DNA of 64,000 bases, taken from assembly GCA_001724265.1 (NCBI GenBank), contig MEDY01000066.1, positions 62,001 to 126,000 on the forward strand, given 5' to 3'. Of this stretch, positions 1 through 11,032 are shown piece after piece. The notes under the pieces were generated by a model that did not search any database, had not been told where the DNA came from, and worked only from the letters and a program-made list of their open reading frames with translations. This DNA is from Rhizaria sp. SCN 62-66. Taxonomy: Eukaryota > Rhizaria, unplaced. The translations under genes were made by a program, and so were the position numbers. Positions within the stretch are counted from its first letter, which is position 1, and each line of letters begins with the position of its first letter.

Positions 1-1046
1 TGTTGTTGTTTGTGTTATTCAACTCACTCCAGTCACTCAGCTCGCAGTCGCTTGAAATCTTTTGAATTTGCTGCTGCTTCTGCTGCTGTTGCTGCTGGTG
101 TTGCTATTTCTGCTGCTTCTTCTGTTGCCTCAGCCGCTGTTTCTGCTCGCGCGCCGCCTTCGCCGCCTTGGCGTTGTCGTCCTGCTGCTGCTGCAGCCGC
201 GCGTCCTCGGCCCAGCGCGCTGAGGCGAGCATGTACCTTGTCAGCGATTCCTCTATCTCGTCGGCGACGTTAGCTGCAGCGGCCGCAGCAATTGCAGTCG
301 GAGCAGTCGCTGTCGAAGGCGTGTCGGGAGAGCCTGCAAGTGCACTGGCTGCGCTGTTGTGAGTGAAGCCGTTTGTGTTGGGAGGAGCCCAGCGGCGCTG
401 TAGCGTTGACAACGACTGCAGCAGTGAGTGGCTGTCGTTATCGTCGTTGTCAGCACTGGTTCTAGCAGTCGCATTATCAACCACAGGTGTGGCAAAAACT
501 GAGACAGGAGCAGTTGCGTTTATAGCACTAGGCGCAGGAGCAACTATGTTGCGACTACTGACGCCAGCGTTTCCATTAACGCTGCTATTGCTGCTACGAA
601 TGTTGGCAGTGACGCTCGCGAGTAGCAAGTCGGTCTTGACGTCCTCCGCAGTGCTGCCGTCCGTGAGCGTGGCCAGCGCGGCGTCTTCCGCGACGACGGA
701 CTCCAGGTAAGACCGCAAGCGCGTCTGCGCCCAGCTCGTGTACTCGTCCATCGGCGCAGCAGGGGTGGTGTCTGCCGTAGCGGCGGGCTCAGCGTCGGAG
801 GTAAATGTGGAGGAGGCTGGCAGCGTGGTCGGATCAGCTATGGGGACCTCGCTGAGCCAACGAACAGGAAAGAAAAAAGACGTGAATAGGGACACAGATA
901 AGCCACAGTCAAAAGAAAACACGCGGATATGAATTAAAATCGATTAACACATAGACGTACGTGTCAACACCTGCGATAGAGCAGATCATAATCTTTGTCG
1001 CGGGACTATTGTCCTTCCAGCGGACGCTCATGGTGCTCGTGTCCAT
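1..1046 (-). CDS. Gln-rich protein of unknown function, 3' end beyond window
   Basis: Two exons are read: 1046-961 and 851 down to at least position 1. The intron (960-852) has a GTACGT donor and a CAG acceptor, and the joined frame is continuous. The start at 1046 follows an in-frame TAG and gives a first exon beginning MDTSTMSVRWKDN. The protein has a Ser/Thr/Ala-rich middle, a short helical segment (EIEESLTRYMLASARW) and a basic, Gln-rich coiled-coil-like C-terminus. A TAG at 106-104 (codon 278) would stop it. However, the same frame stays open to the window edge and goes straight on with Gln-rich sequence (QHQQQQQKQQQIQK), so TAG is probably read as an amino acid here. I do not recognise the family. 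If TAG is a real stop, the gene ends at 104. Confidence 0.6.
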
Positions 1047-1709
1047 GGTGCTTTCCGGCGAACCGCGCTTGGAGACCTATACGTTTAAGACAGAAACTAT
1101 GATTTAAATATAGTATATAAACGTATTAGTTAAATAACTTTACTCAACCAATTTTCAACTTAACGAACAAACCACATCAAAATAGAACTTATTTGAGAGC
1201 TACTTCTTCTAGCCGTTGGAGCATCAACCGCAGTGGATCGATTGGTCAATTAGTCACCCAATCAGGCATTTGTTGTAACTCAGTGTAATGACCGCCAACA
1301 TTCACGAAATGAAACAAACGTGCACTATAATACCCCAAATCATCATGTAATCATCGTGAATCATGATCTGGCGGACAACTAACTCATCTCGACGCTTATA
1401 CAGTTGGTTTAAAAACTTTGTTTATTTGTTTATTTGTTTATTTCTTATTTTTCTTGTTCTACGCTACATAATAATAGCTTAGTAATATGATCTATGTTAC
1501 ATCCTACATATAAAGTGTTCCCCAGAATAACACCACGCGAGAAAAGAAACCTCTCACTCACATATCCCTCCTTAATCCTGCGGCAAAGCCCTCACCATTA
1601 ATCGCACACCCGACAGATCGATCGCCGCTTTATAAACTACAGCAGCAAAACCTGTTCTCCCCTCGCTTTCCCGCATCGTTAACAGTCACCAGGATCGCGT
1701 CCGAGCGCT
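1047..1709. other. intergenic, AT-rich
   Basis: Between two minus-strand genes, so it should hold the 3' UTR of eIF3c and the promoter of the Gln-rich gene. It contains about three tandem copies of TTTGTTTA at 1417-1443. On the minus strand these read as AATAAA-like words. No coding signal is seen. Confidence 0.5.
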
Positions 1710-4700
1710 TTACCAGGCGTGGCCGCCGCGGAAGCCCTGGCGCTGGTCCTGAAGCTTCTCGACGCGCTCGGAGAAAAGCTGGACCTTGTCCACGAACTGC
1801 ATCGCGAGCCGCTGCGCGCGGCTGACCGCGGGCGCAGTCACACGCAGGCACTTGCCCACGGTCGCCGCGGCCGCCGCGGCGGGGTCCTCCCACGCGGCCG
1901 AGAGCAGGCCCGCGTACATGAGCTTGGAGGCGACCGAGACGACGTCGTCCTCGGACATCTCGTACTTGGCCACGAGGTCCGAGAGCGAGATGGTGGTGTA
2001 GGCCGCGCCGTACGTCAGCAGGAACACGCGGAGCGCCTCCTTCTTGATCTTGGCCTAAGGAATATAAAACAAGCAGAGAGAGAACAAAGCATAGAAAAGC
2101 AGAGTGAGATATTGATGTGTGACGCAAGAAACACTCAACATAAGCATGCATTTTACATGTGAGATATCGAAGCGAGAATGAGCCATACCTGGAGGAGCGC
2201 CTTGACCTGCTCGCCCTGGTGGACGAAGGACCAGAGGCGGAGCGAGCACAGCGTGGTGTAGCATCCGCGCCAGTCGCCCTCGAAGAGCGCCTTGGTCGCG
2301 CGCATGATGATGTCGCGCGTGACGTCGGCCGACGTGTTGGCAGTCGACGACGCGGCGAACTTCTGGTACTCGCGGCGGAAAACGCGGGACTGGACGCGGC
2401 GGACCTGGTGCCAGCCGACCTCGGCGATGGTGGGGACCTCGACGAGCATGGCGCTGATCATCGACGTCGCGTCGATCAGGTCCGTCAGCGAGAGGTGCAT
2501 GTGGTAAGGCAGCAGGCGCTGGCGCGCGTCGCGGCTCTCCTCCTCCTTGCCCTCGCGGGAAGCAACACCCTGTGGATAGTGACAAGGCAGAGAAAAGGAA
2601 GCGAAAAAAATGAGGATAATCATTAGTACATAAGATGTGATTGATATGAATAAGAATAGAGAAATATAGAATTTAATACTGATTCTGAATATGCTGAAAT
2701 GATTGATATGATTGTTAGGCGTACCTGGCCGAGGAGCTCCTTGAGCTTGTCCTTGATCTTAGGGGTCTGCTGGAGGTCGGTGAGGGCGTGCACGGCGTGG
2801 GTGTAGAGGCCGCGGCGGAAGGCCGCGAGGCCGAGCTGCACCATCACGCGGTTGTACAGGGCGCGGGTCTGGATGTCGAGGTCGTTGATCACATCCTGCA
2901 GAGAAGGAAACAAGGCACAGGGACGATTGTCCAAGTTGAACGACGCGAGAGTTGGGAGAGCGAAAATGTGAGTTCAAATAAAAACAAAGCCATATGAACG
3001 GAATGAAATTGAAATACAGTAAACAAGCAAATAAAACAAACAAAAATACAATTAAATATAAAAGCACGTACCTGAACGTGGGCCGAGAGCAGGCGCGCGC
3101 GGGCCTCCTCGTAACGGTTGTGGATGAGCCACGAGTAGGTCTGGAACAGCAGCGCGCGCACGCGAGCGCGCATGTCGTCGCTCTTGTACAGCGTGTTGGC
3201 GAGCTCGTCGACGAGCGTGGCCGAGGGCGCGGCGGCGGCCGGGGTCGCGGCCACGGCGGGGGAAAGCACGTCGAGCTCGGTGCGGTAGTAGTAGTACTCG
3301 TACTCAATCCACAGGTGAGCGACGCGGGCCTCAAGGCGCGCCTTGTTGATGCTGCGGTAGTAGTCGCGCACGGCCGCGAAGAGCTTCACCAGCGTAGGCT
3401 GCTCGCGCAGACGGTTGACGTACTCGGGCGACGCGTAGTCGGTGTTCTGCAGCGCGCGGTAGAACTCGTTACTGATCTTGAACACATAGGCGTAGAGGTT
3501 GCCCTCGACGAACGTGTACTTGGTCGTGTCCTCGTCGCCGCCGTTGGCGAGCTGCTGCTCGCGGCGCATCTCCTCCTCGGCGCGCGCGCGGCGCTTGGCG
3601 GCCTCCTCCTCGGCGCGCTGGCGGCGGGCCGCCCAGGCCTCGTCCTCGCCGTTCTCGACGTAGTCGTCGACATCGATATCACTGGCGTTGTCCGCCGTGT
3701 CGAACGAGAAGGCGTCGTGCGAGTCGTCCTCGGCCAGCCGCACCGTGGGGTTCTCCTTGAGCGTCTGGAGGATGCGGCCGACGCAGCGCACGGCCTCGAG
3801 CCAGCCGCGCTGCGACATGAGCGAGTCGCGCTGCGCGACGTGGTCGAACTGCAGCAGCGGCACCAGCGACTGGATGCGCAGCAGCGTCGCCGTGTCAGCG
3901 GCCTTGGGCTCCAGCGCGCGCAGCTCCGCGATCGTGGCCGCGAAGTTCATGCCGCGCTTACCGCGCATCGCCATGATCTCGCGCAGGCTGAACGAGAGCG
4001 AGAGAGGAAATAAATGCAAAGATAAAATGAGATTGATGAGAGATATAAAAACAATATTTTGTGAGAATACCATATGAGAAAGAAGACGCCTACATTCAAT
4101 TGATTTGTCATGGTATGATGTGATACATCTTGTCAATTTTAGCGCGTATTTAGATATTATAACACATACCGCTTGTTCATCATGGCAGGGGTGATCTCGC
4201 CCTCGGTGGCAGCGAGCCCGGTGGCCGAGGCCGCCGCGGCCGCCGCGGAGGCCGCGGAGTAGACGTTGGCGCCGTCGGGGCGGTCCTCGTCGTCGTCATC
4301 GTCGTCGTCGTCGTCGCTGTCGGCGGCGCGACGCTGCTGGCGACGGTCGCGGCGCGTCTCCACCACCTTGGGCGCAGCCTTCTCCTTCTTGAGCCAGAAC
4401 TCGCGCGTGATAGTGCCCGAGCTGAGCAGCTTGAGGTCCACCTCGTCGTCGTCGTCGTCAGACTCCGAGTCAGACACGGGCTTCTTGGCGGCGGCGGCGG
4501 CGGCGGCGGCGGGGCGGGGCGCGGGCTCCTCCTCCTCATCCTCCTCGGAGCTAGTGTCGCCGGAGCCGAACGCGAAGCCAGACACGGCCGGGGAGGGCTT
4601 CTTGGCGCCGGCGGTGGCGGCGGGCTTCTTGGCGGGCGCGACGTCGTCATCGTCGTCCTCCTCCTCCTCCTCCTCCTCGGAGCTGGTGTCACCGGACGCG

Positions 4701-5502
4701 AAGAATCCGCTGGAAGCGGCCTTCTTGGGCGCGGCGGCCGCGGCAGGCTTCTTGGCGGCGGTGGGCGCGGCGGCGGGCGCGGCGGCGGCGGCGGCGGAGG
4801 CCTTGGGTGCGGTGACCTTCATGAGCTCCTCCTCGTCGTCGGGCAGGGGAGACTTGCGGTACTCATCGACCTTCTTGGCGAGGACCTTGATGAGCTTTGC
4901 CACGGCCGCGTTGGTGGCCGTCAGCGCGCGCTGGTCGGCCTGTGCGAGCGTGTCCTTGTAGTCCTTGTCGTTGACAGCCGTGGTGGTGCGCTCGTCGAGC
5001 TCGATCACGCAGCGGAGGTACTTCTTGGGGATGCCGGCCTCCTTGATCACCACGACCGTGGTGGGAGCCTGGAAGAGCTTCTGAAGGGCCGTGTACTGCG
5101 TGGAAACGGTCTGCCAGTCCTTCTTGCGGAGCGCAATGCGGATGCCCTTGGTGGTGATGTCGATGGCGTCAAACACCTTGTCCTTCTTGGACTTGATGGC
5201 CGTCTTGCCGCCATCGGCGTCATCGTCGTCGTCCGACTCAACGGGGCGGCGCACAACGGGCGCCTTGGGCTTGACCTGCTCCACCTCGGACTCGGAGGAG
5301 TAGTCGGACTCGGACTCAGTGGTCGTATCGCCGGTGGCAAAGAACCGGCTCGCTGCGGGGACAGCAAAGGGTGGACGAAGGGCGGGCGCAGGCGAGTTGT
5401 GGCGGGGAGTGCACGAGAGTCGGGAGGATCATATGGCGGGAGTGGATGGGGGGGCAATATACGAGGGGAAGATGAGCGCGTGGTGAAATTAAACGACGTC
5501 AT
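1710..5502 (-). CDS. EIF3C: Translation initiation factor eIF3 subunit c
   Basis: A core eIF3 subunit that helps load mRNA and initiator tRNA on the 40S ribosome in the cytoplasm. Exons read: 5502-5498 (ATGAC), 5348-4170, 3987-3072, 2895-2725, 2569-2189 and 2054-1710, stop TAA; about 998 residues against the usual 800-930. The N-terminus reads RFFATGDTTTESESDYSSESE, the acidic start typical of eIF3c. Next come acidic/Ala-rich repeats with FASGDTSSEEE-type blocks, then LREIMAMRGKRGMNF. The PCI half has NRVMVQLGLAAFRRGLYTHA, PYHMHLSLTDLIDATSMISAML and FLLTYGAAYTTISL. The inner donors are GTACGT, GTATGT, GTACGC or GTATGG and all phases agree. The 5-nt first exon is an inference: it needs a GTCGTT donor and a GAG acceptor to give M-T-R-F-F. 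Family assignment is very secure; only the first exon is uncertain. Confidence 0.93.
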
Positions 5503-6486
5503 ATGTGTGTAAAAGATTATGTCAAGGTTAGGATAAGAAAGAGAGAGCGAGAAGAGTTAGCGGGGACCGGGCGCGATCAAGACCCGGGTGGGCGGCCGCG
5601 CCTCATCAGGACACCTTGGAGCCGACCACTTGGGCCGGCTATATGCGGGCGTTTCAACGCTGAAAGTGACCAGAGACAAATAAATGCATAGATTGTAACG
5701 TACTCATCTTATACAGAAAACGAGATCTGTTGCCTTAGGGACAGCACTGCTAAAGACGTGGATTTCTCCTCACCAATAGTGCGACGCAATTCGGGGCTAA
5801 GTGGGGACCGACCGCGCCGCCGCCTGCGACAGCCCGGATTTTTCGGAACCTGGCCTCACAGTCACAGATTATCACTTCGCAAAGCGTATTCTTTCAATGC
5901 TGATCTACAATGTGATATTTTCATATCGGCATAATTTTGAGATATAGTGCCTTTGGTTGCTGTTTAAGTAATTTCTTGATATTTTTATTGTCTTAGGTAG
6001 CCGTTGACGGCAAGATATCTGGTGAAGACGTAGCGGAGTGTGTCTGCATCAGACACAATCTCCAGGGAATATGACATCTTAATAAAGGCGTATACAAAAT
6101 TAAACCGCATTTTGTCGATATTAATCTTTTGTTCAGCTTATATTAGGATTTGAGTACTTTGCGTGAAAATTAAGCTTGTTTAATCGAGTCATTTGTTGCA
6201 TCTTTTGTAAGGAAAGCTGTTTCTCGAAGCCGAACTAGTCAAAGTGCAACAGCAGCGACATCTTTAAAGGTCCATAAGTCGCTCCCGTGATCGTCAAGTT
6301 TTGCCTCGTGCTGCTTGCGGATATTAAGCGTGGCACATCTTTCCGCGTTTTCAATTAAACTTTTCCTATTGCTCATTTCCCTTGATATATCGCTCTTTTC
6401 TTACGTAGACTAACTCACACTTGCCGAGCCGTTACCGACCCGTCAGCCCCTCCTTCCCGCTATCCCGCGAGCCTGTTTCAGACTGC
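5503..6486. other. divergent intergenic region between eIF3c and the IQ protein gene
   Basis: Head-to-head promoter region of about 980 bp. GC-rich patches at about 5555-5665 and 5795-5850 sit in otherwise AT-rich DNA. The stretch just before 6487 is pyrimidine-rich, as often seen near start sites. I see no tRNA, ORF or repeat I can defend. Confidence 0.4.
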
Positions 6487-9400
6487 ATGGCGACGCTGCC
6501 GAACGTCACCGGCGGCAGTAACCCGTACATCTCCGCCGATTTGACTGACGACGCCGTGTTCGCCCACGCCATCAACACTGCCTCGGTCATGTCTCCCCAG
6601 CAAAGCAACACCGGCGCGAGCGCTGCCTATGGCCCTGCTGCGCCTGCGCCTGTGCCTGCTGGCTCGTACTCTGCGCACCCATATACAGCCACGTCAGCGA
6701 GCCGCGGTAACCCTGTTAGCAACACGAACAAACTCAGCTACGGCGACAGCAGGAGCAGCAGCAGCGCTCGTGTCGGCAATGCTCCTCGCTCCTATGCTGC
6801 CTCTACGGCCAGCAGCGCTGGCGCCGGATCAACTGCGGCAGGCGGCTCCTTTGCGTTCCCGTCCTCGTTTTTGTCGTCGCTGTCGTCCGCCGGCAAGTCA
6901 GTCCTCGCCGCTCACAATCGCTACAACACCAACAATAGCGGCAGCAACTGCAACGGCAACTGCGCAGGTTGGCCGACGCCGGGCGCGATCCCGACCCCGC
7001 TAAACGCGCTCTCGCGGGCTCAGCTGACGCACATGCGCAAGCAGTCGCTGCATCAACACAGCGTGAGCAACGGCACCTCTGCGAACAACAGCAATAACAA
7101 CAACAACTGGCGCTTTCTATCGCCGTCGCTGCCGGCCAACTCCTTCTCCAACAACACCGGCGCCGGCAGCAGCAGCGCTAACAGCGGCTCAATCGCGACT
7201 CCCTTCACGCTGGACACGGCCCGTGTGCCCGCTTTCTCCCTGTCTCCCGTCTCTTTGCGCGCGCCCCTGCGGCCGTGGTTCCTGTTGCTGTCGACCGCGG
7301 CGTGCGCGCAACTGCTGCGTTCGCCCTGGCAGGCGCCGCTGCTCGCCATGCACGTCGCCGCGCGCCGCATCCAGCGCTGTGTGCGGCGCTGGCGCGCGCG
7401 GAGGCTGCTCCACGTGCTCGTGACCCACGTGGCCCAGGAACGCAAGACCGGGTTCCTGCGCCGGAAGCTCCCGCTCGTCGCCGCCACGGAGAACGCGCGC
7501 GAGGCGGCCTACCTTCAGCACAATAACAACAACAACAGCAGCAGTAACAGCAACGCGTACAACGGCGGAAGCTCTGGTGTTGGCGGCCTGGGCGCGAGCG
7601 CGAGCGCGAGTGCCGGTGGCGTGAGCGTCAGTTACGCCAACACGTTTTACCCGCGGCTTATCCCGCCGCCGCTGCTGTACGCAGGACCGCTGCCGCAGGG
7701 GCTGCATTACTACGACCACTTACTGCTCACAATGGCGCTGCAACAACAGCAGCAGCAGCAGCTGTTGCAAGGACTCGGACATGGAGGGAATGTAAGTGCG
7801 TCCAACGTAAGTGGGATGCCTCTGCCAGCGGGGCCGTCGCTGCAGGTCTCGCTCGGCTACTGCAGCAACGGCGACGGCGGCACCGGCGCCAACAGTGGTC
7901 ACTACGTCAGTCCGTTCCAGAAGCAGCAGCAGAAGTTGCAGTTGCAGGCTGATGGCGGGATTGGGGCGACGCGGCAATGTCTCAACAACTGCTACGCCCA
8001 GTCTCTGCAACCGCAGTCGCGGCCGCCATCTCAGGCACCGTCGCAGTCACCGTGTACTGCGGTATCACATTATCACTTCTCCCCTCAAACACTCTGCGGT
8101 AGCAGCAACGCGAACACTGTGACAATCGACACGAGCAACATGTACATCAACAACAACGTCAACAGCGGAAGCACTCAGAATGTAAATGCCTGCGGCGGTG
8201 CGAATGTAAGTGCCTTTGTGTCGTACAGCGGCTACGCCTCGGCCCCCGGCCCGGGCCCCCGCCTCACCCATAGTGCGCTCGCGACTGTACCGCTCACGGT
8301 CACCGCTGCGGCGCGCCACTCGCTCAATATCGGCAACAACAGCAAAGACAATAATCGCAACAACGTTGTCGTCTCCGGCAATGCAAGTGGTAGTTTGTGT
8401 AGCTGCGTTGGCTACTCTGCCACGATGCCCTTTTCTCGCTCCCAGTCACCATCTGCTGCCACCACTAGCGATAGCGACACCGGCACCCTGACTGTGACCC
8501 TGCTGCCGTGCTTCTGCGCCCTGTGCACCGCCGTGGCCCACAGTCACTCGCAGCAGGCGCACCAGTCGCAGCAGGCGCTGCTAGCTGCTCTTGCGCTGCC
8601 TGTGCCGCCCCCGTACATCAACCCCTACAACAACAACACGTACTCAAACGCAAACTTTACCAACAACAGTCGGAGCAATAACCCGCAGCTGCAGCACCAG
8701 AGCAGCGCGTTCAACTTGCAGGCCGCGTCCATCGCGTCGTCGTTTTTTTCAGCTCTGCCGCAGCGCGCGGCGACGCTGCACCACTACGGCGTGGACCTGC
8801 GCGAGACGGACTGCGACTACGCGGCCGTGTTCACCGCCGAGTCAGCGCCGCAGTGGGGCGTGCCCTGGCCGCCCCAGGCCTACCTGCCCCTGTCGCAGTC
8901 GCCGCTCACGAACGCGCTCGATGGCCACGAGCAAAACAGCAACAACAATAGCGATCCTAATATTCCTGACCAAAGCAACAACAACAACAACAACGCAAAC
9001 ACTACTGCTATGAATAACGGAGCAATGGCGACTAAGCGCATTGTTTTGGCGCCCGGCTCACTGTCCCTAACGCGGCTTGACTTCTTCTACGCGCACCCGA
9101 TGTACACGGTCGCCGCCGTCTCTCTGCAGCGCGCGTGGCGAACCGCCCGCGCCCGGCGCAGCGCGCGCCGCGCCCGCCTGCCGCTGCTGCTGGCCGTGCG
9201 CGCGGCGCGCAAGATCCAGCGCGCGTGGCGCGCCTACTGCGACAAGCGCGTGTACCGTTACTTCCGCGATTTGGCGCTCGGCCGGCGGCTGGGTGACACG
9301 CTCGCGCTGCTGCGCGCGCTGAACCCGCGCGAGGCGGGGCTTGTGGACGGGGCCTCGGGCGTCTACGTGCGGTTCCGGCTAGCTGGGTTCCCCCCGCGTC

Positions 9401-10791
9401 TGTACTATAAGCTCTACACGGCGCGGCCAGTGACTGATGTTGGCGCGTTCGCGCCGAGGAACTACGCAGCCATCGCCGCGTCGGGCGCCGCGAGCACCGC
9501 GGGCGCCAACAGCAACAGCTCTACCAACAACGGCAAGACAACTGCTGCTACTGGTGCGAATGCAGTGAGTGTGGCGTCAGATCCGAGTAAAGAGTGGTAC
9601 TTGCGTCAGGACAACAACAACTGGCGCCCCGTGGCGACCCACCACATCGCCACGCACCTGAAGCCCAACTTCCAGTCGATCCTGCTCATGACGGCGTCCG
9701 CGCACTCGGCCGCCGCGGCGCACCACCGGGCGTACTATGCCGGCAAGGCGGGGGAGATTGTTAGCGGCAACGAAGGCAAGGCAATGCGCCAATGGGCTCG
9801 GCCTTCTCACACCACGAATGGCAACGGCAAGAGTACTCGGTTCACGAGCACTGCCGGCTCCTCCGACACGACTGTGGGCACTGCGACCGAGGTGAGCGCG
9901 CTCAAGCCGTACCACCCGGACCGGCTTGTGCGCCAGTGGCAGGCAGTTAAGGCGCGCAAGCGGGCCAAGCTGCGCTGGCTGCAGAAGCTCTTCCTGGGCC
10001 GCGGCGGCGCCACAGGCACCGTTATCGTTCCCGTGAGCAACAACAGCGATGCGAGCACGGGTGTGATCTTGAGTGCTCAGAGCGAGCTTAAGCCTCAGGG
10101 CGGCGCAGGTAGTGTAAGTGGGTATGTCAGCGCTAAAGGTCGCTTCAACGGCGGTGAAATGAGCGCTAACAACGCCAGTGTGTACGATTACGGCGATGAA
10201 GATGAGGACGAAGATGCTGACTTTGAATACGACACAAGCAAGCGTGATCGTGGCGATATTCGCATTGCTCCCGGCCAATTCAACCCATATGAATTCTTCT
10301 CGACGAATCTCATCACAACTGGCAACGCTGACTCCACTAACACCGCTGCCCGCGGTCACGGTCGCTCTGCGGGCGCGAGTGCCCCGGGGCGACTGGTTGT
10401 GACCACGGCGGCCGCCGCGGCGTTCCCTACCCTGGCCGCGCTCCTCAGCAACGCCACCGGCAGCGAGAAAGAAGTATTGACGGCTGCGTTCTGGGCGACG
10501 TTAGACGCGGCGGCACAGAAAGATGCCACTGTGGCGCTCAGCAAGAGGGTGAACGCGGAGAAGGCGCGTCAACAACAGCAGCCGCAGCAACGGGCGCAGC
10601 TGCAGCAGCACTCTGATCTCGACAGCGACCTTCTGGGTGATATGAACGGCGATGGCAACGGCAATGTTGACACTGAAGCCATGCTGTCGTGGGCGCGCGC
10701 GCTTGATTACGATAGCTACAGCAGCGGATGGGGACTTGCGGCCACGACAAGGCCTGCAGAGGAGCCGCAGCCTCAGATGAAGCGTCCGTGA
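6487..10791 (+). CDS. MFI/C11orf65-like IQ-motif protein, greatly expanded
   Basis: A single open exon of 1434 codons ending in TGA. The start is the first ATG in frame; the frame is open only to 6409 upstream. IQ-type motifs occur near residue 288 (AARRIQRCVRRWRARR) and at 876-920 (SLQRAWRTARARR, ARKIQRAWRAYCDKRVYRYF). They are followed by a conserved block at about 938-996 (LLRALNPREAGLVDGASG, VRFRLAGFPPRLYYKLYTAR, FAPRNYAAI). Then come WYLRQDNNNWRPV (about 1036), KLRWLQKLFLG (about 1160) and MLSWARALDYDSYSSGW (about 1400). This order of blocks matches my recollection of animal C11orf65/MFI, a protein of about 300 residues linked to mitochondrial fission and present in ciliated cells. Here Asn, Ser and Gly-rich insertions separate the blocks. 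IQ motifs suggest calmodulin or light-chain binding. The homology is from memory; the actual role is inferred. Confidence 0.75.
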   Translation: MATLPNVTGGSNPYISADLTDDAVFAHAINTASVMSPQQSNTGASAAYGPAAPAPVPAGSYSAHPYTATSASRGNPVSNTNKLSYGDSRSSSSARVGNAPRSYAASTASSAGAGSTAAGGSFAFPSSFLSSLSSAGKSVLAAHNRYNTNNSGSNCNGNCAGWPTPGAIPTPLNALSRAQLTHMRKQSLHQHSVSNGTSANNSNNNNNWRFLSPSLPANSFSNNTGAGSSSANSGSIATPFTLDTARVPAFSLSPVSLRAPLRPWFLLLSTAACAQLLRSPWQAPLLAMHVAARRIQRCVRRWRARRLLHVLVTHVAQERKTGFLRRKLPLVAATENAREAAYLQHNNNNNSSSNSNAYNGGSSGVGGLGASASASAGGVSVSYANTFYPRLIPPPLLYAGPLPQGLHYYDHLLLTMALQQQQQQQLLQGLGHGGNVSASNVSGMPLPAGPSLQVSLGYCSNGDGGTGANSGHYVSPFQKQQQKLQLQADGGIGATRQCLNNCYAQSLQPQSRPPSQAPSQSPCTAVSHYHFSPQTLCGSSNANTVTIDTSNMYINNNVNSGSTQNVNACGGANVSAFVSYSGYASAPGPGPRLTHSALATVPLTVTAAARHSLNIGNNSKDNNRNNVVVSGNASGSLCSCVGYSATMPFSRSQSPSAATTSDSDTGTLTVTLLPCFCALCTAVAHSHSQQAHQSQQALLAALALPVPPPYINPYNNNTYSNANFTNNSRSNNPQLQHQSSAFNLQAASIASSFFSALPQRAATLHHYGVDLRETDCDYAAVFTAESAPQWGVPWPPQAYLPLSQSPLTNALDGHEQNSNNNSDPNIPDQSNNNNNNANTTAMNNGAMATKRIVLAPGSLSLTRLDFFYAHPMYTVAAVSLQRAWRTARARRSARRARLPLLLAVRAARKIQRAWRAYCDKRVYRYFRDLALGRRLGDTLALLRALNPREAGLVDGASGVYVRFRLAGFPPRLYYKLYTARPVTDVGAFAPRNYAAIAASGAASTAGANSNSSTNNGKTTAATGANAVSVASDPSKEWYLRQDNNNWRPVATHHIATHLKPNFQSILLMTASAHSAAAAHHRAYYAGKAGEIVSGNEGKAMRQWARPSHTTNGNGKSTRFTSTAGSSDTTVGTATEVSALKPYHPDRLVRQWQAVKARKRAKLRWLQKLFLGRGGATGTVIVPVSNNSDASTGVILSAQSELKPQGGAGSVSGYVSAKGRFNGGEMSANNASVYDYGDEDEDEDADFEYDTSKRDRGDIRIAPGQFNPYEFFSTNLITTGNADSTNTAARGHGRSAGASAPGRLVVTTAAAAAFPTLAALLSNATGSEKEVLTAAFWATLDAAAQKDATVALSKRVNAEKARQQQQPQQRAQLQQHSDLDSDLLGDMNGDGNGNVDTEAMLSWARALDYDSYSSGWGLAATTRPAEEPQPQMKRP

Positions 10792-11032
10792 GCAAAGTGA
10801 TTGTTAACAACGATCCTTGTTCGTTGTTGTTTTACTTATTACAAGTCTACTTAGTTAAAATGTTAATTGATTAATTATCAACTGTGTGTATATCCTATGT
10901 AATAAAGATCATCTTGATTCATTCACTCATCCTTTGCTACTTCAACACGCAGTCACGCGCTAAGTATAAGGAGCACTAAAACAAGAATACGGGCTATGTA
11001 ACAAAACTGGAAAACAAAATCATCCTACAAAC
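10792..11032. other. convergent 3' region with candidate poly(A) signal
   Basis: Lies between the 3' ends of the IQ protein gene (+) and the methyltransferase gene (-). An AATAAA at 10901-10906, about 110 nt after the stop codon, is a candidate polyadenylation signal for the plus-strand gene. Nothing else is seen. Confidence 0.4.

Noticed and set aside
2994-4013. Long plus-strand ORF opposite eIF3c.
   Set aside because: Shadow of the GC-rich eIF3c exon; composition is Arg/Ala/Val/Gly-rich with no motif, while the minus strand has clear eIF3c homology.
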